DNA of 64,000 bases from the NCBI GenBank assembly GCA_013397435.1, contig VZRG01001059.1, positions 124,001 to 188,000 on the forward strand. The letters run 5' to 3'. Numbering within the stretch: position 1 is the stretch's first letter; each line of letters begins with the position of its first letter. The DNA comes from Erythrocercus mccallii. Its lineage: Eukaryota > Chordata > Aves > Passeriformes > Dicruridae. Below the pieces are notes generated by a model. The model made no database searches. It was given only the letters and a program-made list of their open reading frames with translations, and was not told the origin of the DNA. Both the position numbers and the translations under genes were made by a program. Positions 26,401-38,429 of the stretch are shown here, piece by piece.

Positions 26401-27983
26401 TGGCAGAGATTCATCCTCCTCGCTTCCCACTGCTTTGGTTAGTTCTCCTTTGAGGAACAGATGTAATGAGTGTGGCTTTGTGCCAGCACAGGTTGCTGGG
26501 ACATCCATAGGGCTCTGCATTGCTGAGCCACGTCTCTTTGTGAGCCTGGTGACAATGATGGTTGTCAGCAGAGCCTTGGGACTGCAGCATGTCTTTGGGA
26601 ACACTGCTGCTAATACTGAGCACATACGTCATCAGTTTGCTAGGAAGGTGAGACTTGGGCTCTGAAAACTTGGGTGGGGTCTCAAGAAACACCCCAGCAA
26701 ATAAATGGTTAACCAATAAGGCAGAGCTTAGAAATAGGATGGAGGAGTGTAATTATCATGGGATAAGCAAATGATTAGAGTGTTAGGATGCTCAAAGTAT
26801 AGCCTTAGAGTCAGGTGCTTAATTATTAATATTATTATTCATGGATGGGTCTTTATGATGTGGGAAATGAATATCTCTGGCACTGGAAGGAGATGTAAGA
26901 CACCAGTTTAATATGCCAAGGAGTGCTTACAAGAGAGTGGTGTGCTTCATATAAATTAAATCTACCCCTTAGCCACGTGTTTTCCACTGGGGATGGATTC
27001 TTCATCTCCTTGCCTCCTAAAGCTGCTCGTAAAACATGAAATTAAAAAAAAAAATCTCCTTTTAATATTTTTGAAGTAAATCAGAATGTTCAAAATGGAG
27101 CAGAAACGTGAGGGAAGACACAGGTGGCAGCTTTGGGCTCAGGGGAAGGAGAGCTGAGAGCCTGGTCTTGGTGATGAGTCCAGGACTGTTTTTCTGGTAG
27201 CACTGGCTGTATTCTCCTTTGATCTAGCTACCTATAACCTCACAAGTCCATGGCACCCATGTGGTTAGGAGCAAATGTTGGAAGAGACACTAAACAGTAC
27301 TGATAAAGCTTTTGTGCTGACATAAGCATCAGCTGCAGCATCCCCAAGGCCAGGCACACTAATCTTTGGTTTGGGACTGTTGTCAAATCGGATGTTTTGG
27401 TGTCTTTATGTTGCATTCCTGTGCTGAACTCCTTCATAACACAGGCTTGTTTGTCGGGGACTCAGCTGTTCATGGCAGTGATTTGGCTGCTGTGTCTGTG
27501 GACCACTTTGGAGGCCAATGTGTAAAGGTCTGGATTAGTTGTTATTTGTACAATAGAATAGTCTGGATTCAAATGGGCACCACAAACACATCCAGGAAAA
27601 ACAGCAAATGAGATTGCTGTAGTGAAATAAAGGGAAAATGTTGCTTAGTTTGGCCTCTAGTCACGGAGGGCCAGTGTCAGCCTTTGCAAACTCAGAGTTC
27701 AGGCATTAGCTGTTATTAGAGCAAGGAGTTGTGTCACTAGGCAAATAGTACAGGATTTAGCAGAGAGTGAAAAAGTGGTATATAAAGGGTTGTAGGGAAT
27801 GGAGACTGTGTGCATGCTGAGCATGCTGCCACGCTTCTAAATGGCTTCTTCTTCTTGGTATCTGGCTTTTTGGCAGTGTGGCTGTTGAAATTGTATTAAT
27901 CTTTCACTCCAGTCCTAAAATGATGGGCTTTTGCAAGGTGCCTCTGTGTATGGTAGGGCAGAATAAGAGTGGGAAAGATACCG
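23481..27983. other. Non-coding stretch, nothing recognised
   Basis: Unique sequence with an A8 run near 24113 and an A11 run near 27043. Frames reach about 100 codons and overlap on both strands (26356-26716 on the minus strand, 26435-26665 on the plus). None is recognisable. Confidence 0.6.
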
Positions 27984-28032
27984 TCTTCTTCTTTCCCTTT
28001 CTCTTTCTTTTTTTTTTTTTTTTTTTTTTTTT
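27984..28032 (+). repeat. Pyrimidine tract ending in 25 T
   Basis: A CT-rich run leads into an uninterrupted T25 at 28008-28032. Read on the minus strand, an AATAAA (28040-28045) is followed by 7 nt and then A25, which resembles the tail of a retroposed mRNA. The adjoining CT-rich sequence also fits a plain polypyrimidine microsatellite, and 7 nt is short for a normal cleavage distance. Both readings stay open. Confidence 0.8.
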
Positions 28033-28045
28033 GCTTTGCTTTATT

Positions 28046-31000
28046 ACAATCCTGCCTTTTTGATCTTGCTTCCTGCAATATTATGAGGACTGCAATGGAT
28101 TGCTATGGCAACTGGCCAACCAGGCCTGCATACTAAAGGAAGACACCTCCATGAGGGCTCACAGGGGAAGGAGATAAAAGTGTAAATGATGCAAACAAAC
28201 AGAAGAAACTCCAAACAACAGCAGTAGCACCATGTGGATATGTTATACTGTGAGATAGGATGGAAGAACATAAGGAATAAAGCACAGTATTGCTGGCCAA
28301 CCTCAGAGCCAGAGCATTTTGTCATGCACCAGCAGGATAGAAAACTCTCTTTCTTCTGCCTCTCCATCTCTGCAGCCCTCAGCACAAGCAGATATCCAGC
28401 AGACATATGTGTCTGGAAATATAGGTGGACTGCTAATTTGCAGGGACATGGGGAGATGGCTGTGTGAAATTGGGGATGCAAATGTTCAATTATTGCAGCT
28501 TGACAGTGATTAATGGAGAGGGGAAGAGAGGCTGCATGGCTGGGTTCATTCTCTGGCTACTTCTGTTCCGGTTGGTCTGAGCTGCATCCCTGTGCTGGTG
28601 GCTCTGGGGAGTGCTGGGAAGAAGAGGGGAGCATAACAGAAGAAAAATGCCTGTCTGGCATGGGGCAGGGGCAGCTGGCAAGAGGGTAGGCCTTTTCTGT
28701 CCAGTAAAACAGAGCAGAGATGTTGTTCCCTAAGTATCTGGCAGAGGAGGTAAGGAGGTGGGTAGGATGTATAAATTTTCCCCAGCATACTTGGCTTAAT
28801 CTCCACCTTCATCTCTGCTACATGGGATGTCCCTCTAGTCTCCCAGCCACAAGCCCATATGGCATTTCCCCCTCCCCACAACTGGAAGGAGCAGGCCTTT
28901 TTGCCAGAGAAGGAGGAGGGGAGTGTATGGGGGGAGGTTGGTGCTGCTGTTAGGGCCAGATGGCCCTGAAGGGCTTACTCTACACTACCCTCTGCCACAG
29001 ACCCTTTCAGCTCCTTTATCTCTGCTTTTCTGCTCCCAGCAAATGAGCAATATCTGGTTTATCAAGGACCACTTGAACCCAGAACTGTCATTAAAAACTC
29101 ATGGGTACTTTTGTCTTGCTGGTCTGTGGGATGAACTGGGTGAGCCCAGATGTGCCACGTACGGAGGAGTCTCGTGGCTGAGTATCTAGCTGTAGTCCCA
29201 GGCTGAGGCCTCTTGGAGCTTGGCACAGAGAGTAGGATGCCAGTGCACTCTGAAGAACTCCAGGAGCCTTTCCCAATTTGCCTGTCTTTACTATCTGTGC
29301 TTTACTGAGCACAGACTCTCACAGGATTGCACTGGTGCACAAGCAGTGAGACCTTTGCTGTTCACCCAGAAGAGACACCACCGTGTTAAACCAACACATT
29401 TTTACAGGCAGGGCAAAGTGCTCAAACACCAGGCAGCATCCTAAAATCAGCTGCAGAGACACAAACCTAATAAAGGAGCAAGTTTCCATGGAGTGGAACA
29501 GGTGACAGTGGATGCTGGAGAAGGAGGCAGACCTGCTCTGCCATGAAACACAGCTATCTCTAGAAATTAATGAACCCTGCTGGTCCTCCCACCATCATGT
29601 AACCAGGTACTCTTTCATATGGGTATGAGAACACTGAATATTTGCAGAAATGCATCAGAGGACTGGCATGTAGGGGCTAAAGCAGGTGATGGGGTCAGCC
29701 TCTTGTCTGTTTCAGAGGTGGTATTGCTAACACTGTGATAGCAGGAAACATCTCAAATACACAGATTAGTAACAACTACATAAATTTATAACTAGAGTTT
29801 CTAACAGTTTCTAACACGTATTGAGGAGGGCAGATGTGTAACAAGTGTTCTGAATTAACCTTACTGCTGCACACAAGCCCCTTTCAGTGTGGTAGCCATG
29901 TAAAACACTAGATTAGTCTCTGAACCTCTGCAGAGGCTGGGAAATGCTGATCCCAAGGCTTGAATCTGAGGAAGTCTGCAGGCATCAGTCTTTGATTGCC
30001 GACATCACGTTCCCATGAAATTCTGCATCCTTCCAGAAGTGGTCTTCAACTCTGTGGCCCTTCTACAAAATATTTTCAGTTGACTCTGCTAGTTTCAGTA
30101 TGTTATTCCATTTGTGAGGCTGTACCAGGCTCCCTGTGGTTGATAATTAAACATGCTGGAAATTCTCGTGCTTTCATTTTTGACCAAAGACCCTAGGCTG
30201 GCTGGCACAAAGGGATAAGGTTTGCTGACTTTGGTGTAGGAGGCCCTGAGTTCAGATTCTCATCCCTTTCTCAGCACTTTTCTCTTTTTAAAGAAAACAA
30301 TAAAAAGAAGAGAGATGTGATCAGAAAGCACTTGACATGTACAAAATACTGGAAATGGGATGTTTGCTGCGAAAAATGGGATGAAGTTAGAACAGGCTGA
30401 GCCTTGAAATGGGCCAAGTTAAATAAACAGCAAGTCCTGATAACTTGGCCCTTTTTTTCCAAGGTTCATACACCCACATATGGGATCTCAAAAGGGTGAG
30501 CCAGTGTAACCCTAATTGTATCTTATTTATCTTGGCTGTTTAAACAGCTCACCATGCTGTAACTTGGCCCCTTCCACAGTGATTGCATCTTTATACAGTT
30601 GACCTTTTCTTCCCCCTCCAGTTTTCTGTATGTGCTACAAGTTTTCATGTCAGATATAATTATCTGAACCCCCGTAGGCTGTGAGGATAAGGTTTCAGCC
30701 ATTTTTGGCAATGGGGTTCTTTCCCAGCGCTGCAGATGGGTTAGGTGAACCAGATGTACTCAGATAAGTTTGTTGCAATTTCTTTCTGGTTTTTGAGTTG
30801 TGCTTCAAAGGATGGCCTCTGCACTTAGGGGTTACTTCCCTTATAAATTGTAACTTATATTTTTGCCTTTGTGATGAGAGTACTTCTCATTTCATTGAAA
30901 CCTAGCTTAAACTATCATGTTCTTGTAGATTTCTTTCTAGAACTTGGGATGTGATAGTGCATGTGTTTGCTGGTACATACTTGGACTGAGGATGACAAAG

Positions 31001-31284
31001 AAAATATTAAAGTATTTTGGAAATCAGAGGCAGCTCTGTTGCTGCTGTACTGTATTACCTACTGCAAGCTCTGTGTAAGGATCTGCCCTGTAACAGGACC
31101 TAGTTTACTCGAGAGATAAAGACACTGCCTGGGTGTCAGAGCTGTGTGTGTACCACTGCACAGCCAGCCTTCTGCCTTCCCCTGGGCCCCCACTGCCACC
31201 CAGCCACTCCTGCAGCTGCATCTTAGTCTGATTCTTAGAGATTACTGGTGGGCTGAAAAGTAGGCAGATTGATGAGCTGGTTAA
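28046..31284. other. Non-coding stretch, nothing recognised
   Basis: A 145-codon minus-strand frame at 28044-28481 ends beside the poly-A-like tract but resembles no protein I know. A small direct repeat AGTTTCTAAC x2 lies at 29796-29815. The region 28540-29000 is purine/pyrimidine skewed but not a simple repeat. Confidence 0.6.
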
Positions 31285-31560
31285 TGAATTCTGTTTAATA
31301 TTATTATTTATACCAAGAGACTACAAAGAGTTGTCAGAGGTTGTGCTGCCCCATCCACTAGGCTCTAGAAAAGCACATGGGCAGGACTTTGATTTGGTTT
31401 CTATCTCGCTAGACCAGGGTAGGGAGGAAAGGCATGTCGTGACCCTGATTTTGCAGAGAGGGAATGGGGGAGATGGAAAGTAAGCAATTTGGCCAAGGCT
31501 GTGCAGAGACTGCCTGAGCCAGGAGGTAATACCTTTTCCCTACCCCTGTGCAGGCCATCC
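31285..31560 (+). repeat. Old MIR-like SINE, partly full-length
   Basis: It begins with an AT-rich ATTATTATTTATA block. The middle part (GTGCTGCCCCATCCACTAGG) and then GATTTTGCAGAGAGGGAATG at 31447-31466, and TTGGCCAAGGCTGTGCAGAG at 31489-31508, follow the MIR core order (tacagatg-gggaaactgagg ... ttgcccaaggtcacacag ... cagagccgggat). Heavy divergence points to an old insertion. This is the best MIR-like match in the window. Confidence 0.6.
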
Positions 31561-31979
31561 TTGGCTCTCATCTAAGCTTTCATCTTTAAAATTTCTCTGT
31601 CTTAGTATTTCCATGCTGAGTTACAACCTCTTCACCCATGTCCCCACCTTTCCCACCTCTTGCTCTCTCACCCCATCTCCTTAGACTTGGAGTCACAATA
31701 CTGATACTTGCAAGGAACAGCATCATTTCAGAAACAGCACAAAATACATTTCAAGTAATAGCTCTGTTCAGCTGCACCATTTATAAGGAGTGGAAGGGAA
31801 GTGGAAGGAGCTTACTGGCCTCTTTGTGTCAGTGGGTTGGTGGGGTTGTTTCTCCTCTCTGTAGATGCCACGCAGGAGCACCTCCTGACTTCTGTTAGAG
31901 CCCCATTCCCTGACAGGGCCATGTGCTGAACTCGGCTGAGCCCCAGCTGCTCTGACTAAAGGCCGTCAGAGCCCCATAG
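31561..31979. other. Non-coding stretch, nothing recognised
   Basis: Unique sequence with no frame, repeat or motif of note. Confidence 0.55.
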
Positions 31980-32225
31980 TGCTCAGACCCCTCAGGAATT
32001 GGCTGCAATTTTTTTTTTAATTTCATGTTTTTGTCTGTTTGGGAGGTGACCAGTGGCACTTAATGTGGGTCAAGCCTGGCAAACTGATCTCCATGGCAAC
32101 CCTTAATGAATGCCATTGGCTCAGTGGTTCCATCCCTGCATCTCATTAAATTTCAATGACTTTCATGGGGCTCGGACATGTAATTAATATCAAACACATG
32201 GTATTCAGCAGGATAAGGTTTAACA
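31980..32225. promoter_or_regulatory. Candidate conserved non-coding segment
   Basis: After a T9 run the segment holds CTTAATG, CCTTAATGAATG, CATTAAATTTCAATG and GTAATTAATATC, several homeodomain-type cores in 200 bp of otherwise unique sequence. The look is that of a vertebrate conserved element; conservation itself cannot be seen here. Confidence 0.2.
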
Positions 32226-33119
32226 GCAGGCAACTTGTGCAGGAGCGGGAGAGTGACGTGGGGGGAGAGGGGGAGAATGTTTGGGCTCTGTCCCCAAACA
32301 TGACAGGAACAGACAGCCCGTGAAAAAGAAGTGAAAGGCAAAGCCTGGCGGTTGCTGCTCATGGCCTGGCAGAGGCACTGATGGGCTCTTTAGCCTGTCT
32401 GCTCTGGTGGAGACTGGGAGGCAGTTCTGTGATCGGAGCTCATGCCAGCTCCCATGTTCAAGAGTGGCTCTCAGTTGCTTTGTGACCAGTGGCCATCTTG
32501 CTGAAGGCAACATAGAACCAGTGCAGAAAATGGGGTCATGTGTGCTGGCTAAAGGAAACTCCTCAAAGGCCAGGGAGATTAGAGGAAGCAGCACAAGGCA
32601 GGAAGACATCTGCAGTTGCATTTCTTCGTTTTCTTTTCGGTGTGTACTGGTACAACCTCTGTGGAACATCACAAACTCTCCCCATCCCCGGCACAGCAAC
32701 ATGACAGAATAACTTCCAAAGCCATCACAAGGAGCTACCACGGACTGAGAAAAACCTTGTGCTTATCATTAGGGTTGGGTGAATCATACAACTCTCTTCA
32801 AAAGCAAATGAGAAATTTGAGCTGGAAATGCAGCAGTAGGAGCAGCAACCAGAGTGTTTGCACAGAGACCACCTGAGCTTTGCCCCATCCAACTGCACAG
32901 GAGGGCCAGGGGAGGCTTGTTCTCAAGGGGAAGGGACAGAGGCCAAAATATAGGGGGGAGTGGTGAGGAGTGTTTTGTTGTTTGCCAAAATGAATTTGAA
33001 TTTCTTAGGGCTTGCCTGCCTCTAGTGAAGATCTCAGTCATTTCAGTTGTATTATAATCTTCCCAGCATCTTATCTCACATGCATTAATGTTACCAGACA
33101 TGAAATGAAACAAAAAGGT
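32226..33119. other. Non-coding stretch; long chance frame on minus strand
   Basis: A 173-codon minus-strand frame spans 32220-32741, and a 101-codon plus-strand frame overlaps it. The predicted peptide has no recognisable domain, and low stop density is common in GC-richer DNA. G-rich runs occur at 32255-32275. Confidence 0.55.
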
Positions 33120-33445
33120 GGGGGGAATGGAGGAAATAACTTCTGCTAATTACTAATATGCAAAGTGAGTAACAAGATGAAGAAATAATGTGCTATCAGA
33201 TACAATCCTGGGGTTTTTAAAACAAATTATTTCATCTTTAACTGCATTGCTGCTATTCCCCAAGGAATAATATACAATTCCCACAAGGATATGAGGATAT
33301 AATTCAATGGCAGCTCTGGTGAAGTTATATTGAGTTTAATGAACGTCGGTGGGAAGCTAAGATTGAATTATTGCCCGAGTGCTCTGTCAGATTGCCTCAT
33401 GTTGTTATGCAGGATATAAAGAAAATTATTATTGACAATACTAAG
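33120..33445. promoter_or_regulatory. Candidate conserved regulatory segment
   Basis: Unique AT-rich sequence without simple repeats, holding CTAATTACTAATATGCAAA at 33147-33165, AAATTATTTCATC, GTTTAATG, TTGAATTATTG and AAATTATTATTG. The mix of homeodomain cores and ATGCAAA-type half-octamers in about 300 bp resembles developmental enhancers. Not tested against any other genome. Confidence 0.25.
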
Positions 33446-33759
33446 GAGATTCATTTTGTCTGAGTGAAGAAGGCAAAGGAGGTGTATTGAATCTGTGACG
33501 TAGTGGGAGAAGGTTAATCATGACTGTAATGTGGGATGGGGAGATCGATCATGTGTGGGTCACAGGGATGGATATTTAATGTGTATGTGACACGGCAGGG
33601 GAAGTTTTACTGGCCAGGATGCGTGGAAGGGACAGAGTTGGAGGCAATTACAGTAACTTACAGTGTGACAAATAAATAACAGTGTGGGAAGGATGGTATT
33701 CAAAGATCTTCGTGCTCACTAGAAGATGCAGCAGTGGGGTAAGAGTGCATGGAATTTCC

Positions 33760-34022
33760 GGCAGTGTTTGTGTAAATTCAAGGCATCCTTCTGCGTGTGA
33801 GAAGAAAAGCCAGGAGTGCCTCTGCGAGCTTGCAAATGGCAGTCGGCGATTGGGGCGGGCGCCGCTCGTCCTTTGTGGCCATGGGGTGGCAGCATCTTGA
33901 TGCGCAAAACCAGCATCTCCAGCGCCCTCGTTCCCGGAGGCTTAAAGGTACCCGCGGAGGGCTGGGGGTTCGAACCATCCCACCAAGAAACACAGTGCCC
34001 ACGTTCCCGCTTACAACGTGGT
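33760..34022. promoter_or_regulatory. CpG-rich patch with inverted CCAAT and GC box
   Basis: About twenty CpGs fall in roughly 260 bp. ATTGG (inverted CCAAT, NF-Y type) at 33849-33853 overlaps a GC box GGGGCGGGC at 33852-33860, flanked by CGCCGCTCG. CCAAT plus GC box is typical of TATA-less promoters. The patch ends at the CR1 fragment. No exon can be assigned. A tRNA-like phrase GGTTCGAACC at 33968 was considered and rejected. Confidence 0.35.
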
Positions 34023-34025
34023 TCT

Positions 34026-34257
34026 GACCTCAAGCTGTGCCGGGGAGGTTTCGATTGGATATCAGGAAAAATTTCTTCGCTGAAAGGGTTGTCAAGCAGT
34101 GGAACAGGTTTCCCAGGGCAGTGGTGGAATCACCATTCCCAGAGGTATTTAAAAGATGTGAAGATGTGGGACTTGGGAACATGGTTTAGTGGTGGATTTG
34201 GCAGTGCTGTGCTAAAGGCTGGGCTCAAAGATCTTTTCCAACCTAAATGATTCTGTG
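34026..34257 (+). mobile_element. CR1 LINE, 3'-terminal fragment
   Basis: The sequence follows the 3' end of avian CR1: the end of the ORF2 reverse transcriptase, then the short 3' UTR. From 34043 one frame reads GRFRLDIRKNFFAERVVKQW and runs to a TAG at 34187-34189, matching the usual C-terminus. A one-base loss near 34042 puts the upstream part in another frame. The tail CTCAAAGATCTTTTCCAACC followed by ATTCTGTG (34250-34257) is diagnostic. About 230 bp remain, so the copy is 5'-truncated, as most CR1s are, and dead. Its sense strand is +. Confidence 0.93.
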
Positions 34258-35561
34258 CATCTGTGGTGCTGCAAGTGATGTGTAGCAGAAATGGAAACCA
34301 AACTGGATGCTCCAGTCACACACTCTAGGGGTTTGGCTCACACCTCACTGGGAAAACAGCTTGGGGACAGATCTATCCCTAGGTATTTTCATGGACAGTA
34401 TGGACCTGAATCAGAAGAGAGAGATGTATGAACAATGCTGAGTAATTATGTGCAAAATTATGCAGAATTGGCAAAACCAGTTTTTGGTAAAACCAGATTT
34501 AAATATCTTTGAGATCTCCATATCTGTCAAATTTAGTTGACATTGGCCAATGACTTTTAACTACTCAACAAAACGTCATGTATGATATAGTAATAAATAT
34601 GAATAAATCACACAATTATTAATGGGAAGATGTGGACAAACATGTACTTAAACATACAGCAAAATTGTGTAATATTTGTTCCTCAGAAAACCAGCTGATA
34701 AGTAATGGATAGTTTGGAAAAAAGGAACTGAACATTCTCAGATTTCCAAGAAATATTTGCTTAAAGCTAGACATTAAAATGCTTTAAAAAAATCCCAACA
34801 AATATCTTTCTTATCTTGCTGTTCCTACACAGGAAATCCATTATTTATTTTTTAGGATTCCAGGTCACACAATTCTTATCAAGGTTTCATTATACTCACT
34901 CAGAGGTCATTGATTTGAAGAATTATTTGATTCATCAAACTTTCCATATTGAAAAATGTAACTTCTAATTTTGACTACCATTAGAGTAAAGGGTTGTTTG
35001 CATCTGGAGCACTGGACAAGGCCCATCTTCAGTATGGATTCGTGTCGGCACCTCTTAGAAGGAAATGAATATATTGAAATCTAGTGCAAACTATTATAAG
35101 CAGAGCAGCTGGCGGTCTTGTTTCAGCAAATTCCATTAGCCTGCAAAATGGAAGGAGATCCATCCAAAAATCCCTTTCACGTTTTTTTCTCGTTATCCAC
35201 AAAAAACTTCAAAAGCAGATTAAATTCAGTCTCCTTGGACCTGTCCACCACATTTCACTTTCATATTTTCTTAGAAAAAAATCCTACAACAAAATATGGA
35301 GATGATTGTTTCATTTGCTCAACCTGTCACTCACTGCGTTTGATGTGCACGCTCACAGTGCAGCAGTTGCAGTCAGCATGTTTCCATTACAGACAGGACG
35401 AGTGCCCAGGCCACGCCATCTACAGCTTCTCCAGTGCTGGCTTTCTGAGCAACATGGGACATTTGATTGCTTTCCATCTGCTGAGATGACAGGACTGCTA
35501 GGCAGAGAAATACATAAATTAAAAAAAATTCCTTAATGGCCAAAACAAAAGATATTCTCAT
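34258..35561. other. Non-coding stretch, AT-rich
   Basis: AT-rich unique sequence from 34400 to 35050. A 123-codon plus-strand frame at 35118-35489 matches no protein I recognise. Confidence 0.6.
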
Positions 35562-35635
35562 AAATCACAGAATACTTTGAGTTAGAGGAAACCACTGAAG
35601 GTGGTTTTGTCCAGTCTTCTCCTAAAATTCCTCAT
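35562..35635 (-). mobile_element. Degraded CR1 3' tail
   Basis: AATCACAGAATACTTTGAGT, then GAAACCACTGAAGGTGGTTT and GTCCAGTCTTCTCC, follows the reverse complement of the CR1 3' end (aatcacagaatca...ggaaaagacc...tccaac). Only about 70 bp can be followed. It is much older than the copy at 34 kb and in the opposite orientation. Confidence 0.55.
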
Positions 35636-36427
35636 CAGATATATTTGAATTTTGATATCCTAGACCTCACTGTCACATTTCTACACCTTTTTTTTTCTTG
35701 AACATTTACCAAAATACCAGGGGTAGCTTTCTTCTTTTCTCTTTTTTAAGTGCAGTTCTGCTTAGAGAGTCTCACATTCTTGACATTTCGCTTTATTGCA
35801 TATAGTAAGATACAGTCTTCAAATGCAAAATATGAATCTAAATTCAGAATCATAATCACAGGACAGGTGTCTGCTAAAATGAAGCTGAAGTTCAGATTAT
35901 ATGTCAGTAATTTAAAACACTGCAATATATATTGTCCCAGAAGTGTGCACTAATGTACCAAGGGAATTCAGAATTGAGGTGAAACATTAAATGAACCCAA
36001 ATAAAGAAAGGAACAGAAAACCATCCAAAAATACCTAACTTTGCCTCACAGAGATACAGATTTGTTCCTATCATAGAGATCTGATCCAAGCTTCTGGCAG
36101 AGAGTTGGTGTAGAGCTCTGAGTTGAGTGTCTCTATTGCCTTGGGCTTGGCAGTTCCCTTGTTTCCCATTCAGAGGCTCAAAGGCTTGGCATGAGGGGGA
36201 GTTGTGGTCATTGAAACAACTCAGGAGGTTTGGTTCCCACCTTCTGCTTGCAGCTCCCTGCCAGGGACTCCAGCTGAGCTGCTGGTAGTGTGGGATGAAA
36301 AGCTGGAAGCCCAAGGTTTCCCAAGGCTCCTGCCCAGTAACTGTTCTGGGAAATGAAGCCTTGTCACTGAAATAGAGTTCCAGTCTTGTGTCTGGAAAGA
36401 TGGTAAGGCCCTTTTGCTATGTGTGGA
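35636..36427. other. Non-coding stretch, nothing recognised
   Basis: Unique sequence with a T9 run near 35690. A 136-codon minus-strand frame (35904-36314) shows no known domain. Confidence 0.55.
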
Positions 36428-36445
36428 TCTCTCTCTCTCTCTCTC
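36428..36445 (+). repeat. (TC)9 microsatellite
   Basis: Nine perfect TC units, the cleanest dinucleotide CT repeat in the window. Confidence 0.9.
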
Positions 36446-38429
36446 ATATTATCCAGTCAGTGTGTTTGGAGGCTCTATGTATTAAATAGATTTATATGTT
36501 TAATAATTACTAGTTTCAAAGATTTACAGTGCCCTGCTGCTGTTTCTGTGACTCTGCTTCCCCAGGAGGTTAAGAAAGTGAAAATCCTTCATCAAGGAAA
36601 AGGAAAAAAATTAGAAACTTTAAATCTTCCATCATTTGGGAAATAGGTTCTGGAGAAAATAAAGGCACATTCTCTGGATGTTGTGGGTTAGGTGAGTGCA
36701 TGCATATGTCTTGAGGTTGCACATTACACACGTATTTAGGGAAGATGTAAAGATCTGGATATGTTTATCTCCTCCCCCTTTTCTTTAAAAAACCTTTAGA
36801 CAAGTCAGGGGGCATAACCAGAAGAAGCCTCAGAGCTGCTCTGCCACTGTTTGGTTGTGCAGTGACAATTTGATAGAAAGAAGCAGCCTTCATTTATCAA
36901 GAAAAAAGGAGTGGGATTTACCAATAAGAAGATACAGCTACTTCTAATGCAGCCTCTCTTTTTTTATGTCATCTTCAAAGCTGAGTCTTGCTCTGTGCTC
37001 ATATCATTTCCAAAGCTGGCTCATGCCAGAGCAAGTCCCACTGTGTGAACTGGCCATTTTAATCTTCCTTTCATGTAGAGTGAACTACAGTCACTATAAA
37101 AGCTAAAAAGAACACAAAGGGGAATTTAAAAACTGAAATGCTTGTATGTGAAGTTTATTAACATATTCCTGTCTGGGTTTGATGCTAAAGCAATGCAGTT
37201 TTATTAGATAACAGTACTAGAGGCATGAAGAATTTGGTATGCAACTTACAGAAATTGGATTTGAATGACTCATTTTCAAATGAGAGTTAGATTGGAAAAG
37301 GAAAACAAAACCATTCTGGATTACATATTCATTATCGTGAAAGTCTTAATGAATTTCATGTTAATCCTGATTACCTACAAAAATTGCAGGTTCACAATAG
37401 AACTTGAGGAGAAGTAGCATGAAACTGGAGAGTGTGTGATGCTTCTGGGAAAAATGTATATTGTGAAAGTTGAGAATCATACAGCAAAGAATTATGTTTC
37501 CAGAGTTTTCTTAGGTCCTGGGCATTTCCAGAGTCCTAGAAGGATAAACAGACATGTAGAGAGCACCTAAGTTCCTGCCATAAAACAAGCACTAAAATCA
37601 CAGGTGTAATGGGGTTATATGGAAAGCCTGAGTAAAGCAGAAGGGCATGTTCCTCTTCTGATAAAGGGAGGTCTTCATTGTGCAGAACACAACAAAGTGC
37701 TCTTTAATTTGAAACCAACATTAGTGAGTGCAGAGGACAAGAACTCCTGGTGAAATAGTAGAGCTCTGAGAGGCAAGCAAGCTTCCTGACATCTGAATGT
37801 TGAACTCTGGGCATCTACCTACCCCAGCTCTGCAGCCTCCATCGAATCACCAGAAATCTCTGCCTTCTTCCAAGCCCTGACCTGAGCAGTTCCAGTGGCC
37901 TTGATAGGAGGACCTGAGCTGTCTGCCCTGGTTTGCACACTGCAGATTTACTACCAAGCTTGTACTGACATTAAGGAGACCATGGAAAAGAAGTTTATCA
38001 TCAAATTTGGCAGCACAGAGAGGTAGATAATACTTCAGTGAAGTTGCCAAAATGGCCTCAGGGCCTTAGCAAATTGCAGCTTTTGAAGCACTAAACTGCA
38101 TTTTTTGCTTGTGATCTAATTTTAAGAATCCTTGTGGAAAAATCCCTTTGTAAGTGGCCTTGAAACCTTAGGTTGCTAATTCAGATCTGATCAGCACAGC
38201 AAGGCAGGGTCCCAAATTTTGGTTCATGAGCTGCTGTCTAAAGGACAGGATAACAAACAGCCTCCAAAGCAGGCCCTTTATGTGGAGGGCTGTTCCTGAA
38301 CTTGGAGTAAATTGTACTCTCAAAGTTTGCTTTCCTACTGCAGTAGTAGCAACCTGGTCTTTCACTCAGATAACCAACTCAAAGCAAGCTGATGCTACTG
38401 TACTGCTAGTACTCGACCTGGTCTGCATA
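36446..38429. other. Non-coding stretch, mostly unique
   Basis: No gene or repeat recognised. The segment 37315-37385 carries several ATTA/TAAT cores (TTCATTATCG, TCTTAATGAA, GTTAATCCTGATTACC) and could be regulatory, at low confidence. Confidence 0.55.

Noticed and set aside
28910..28945. G-rich run considered as a quadruplex
   Set aside because: It has fewer than four separated runs of three or more G within usual loop lengths.
29182..29197. miR-9-like phrase TATCTAGCTGTA
   Set aside because: Only about 12 bases agree with the mature miRNA and no precursor hairpin is visible.
32220..32741. 173-codon minus-strand open frame
   Set aside because: No known domain; overlaps plus-strand frames of similar quality; GC-richer DNA with few stops explains it.
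33966..33980. tRNA-like phrase GGGGTTCGAACC
   Set aside because: The T stem has a mismatch, no A box sits at the right distance and no acceptor stem forms.
33816..34250. 144-codon plus-strand frame
   Set aside because: Its second half is the CR1 3' end read in the wrong frame; the true CR1 frame is a different one ending at 34189.
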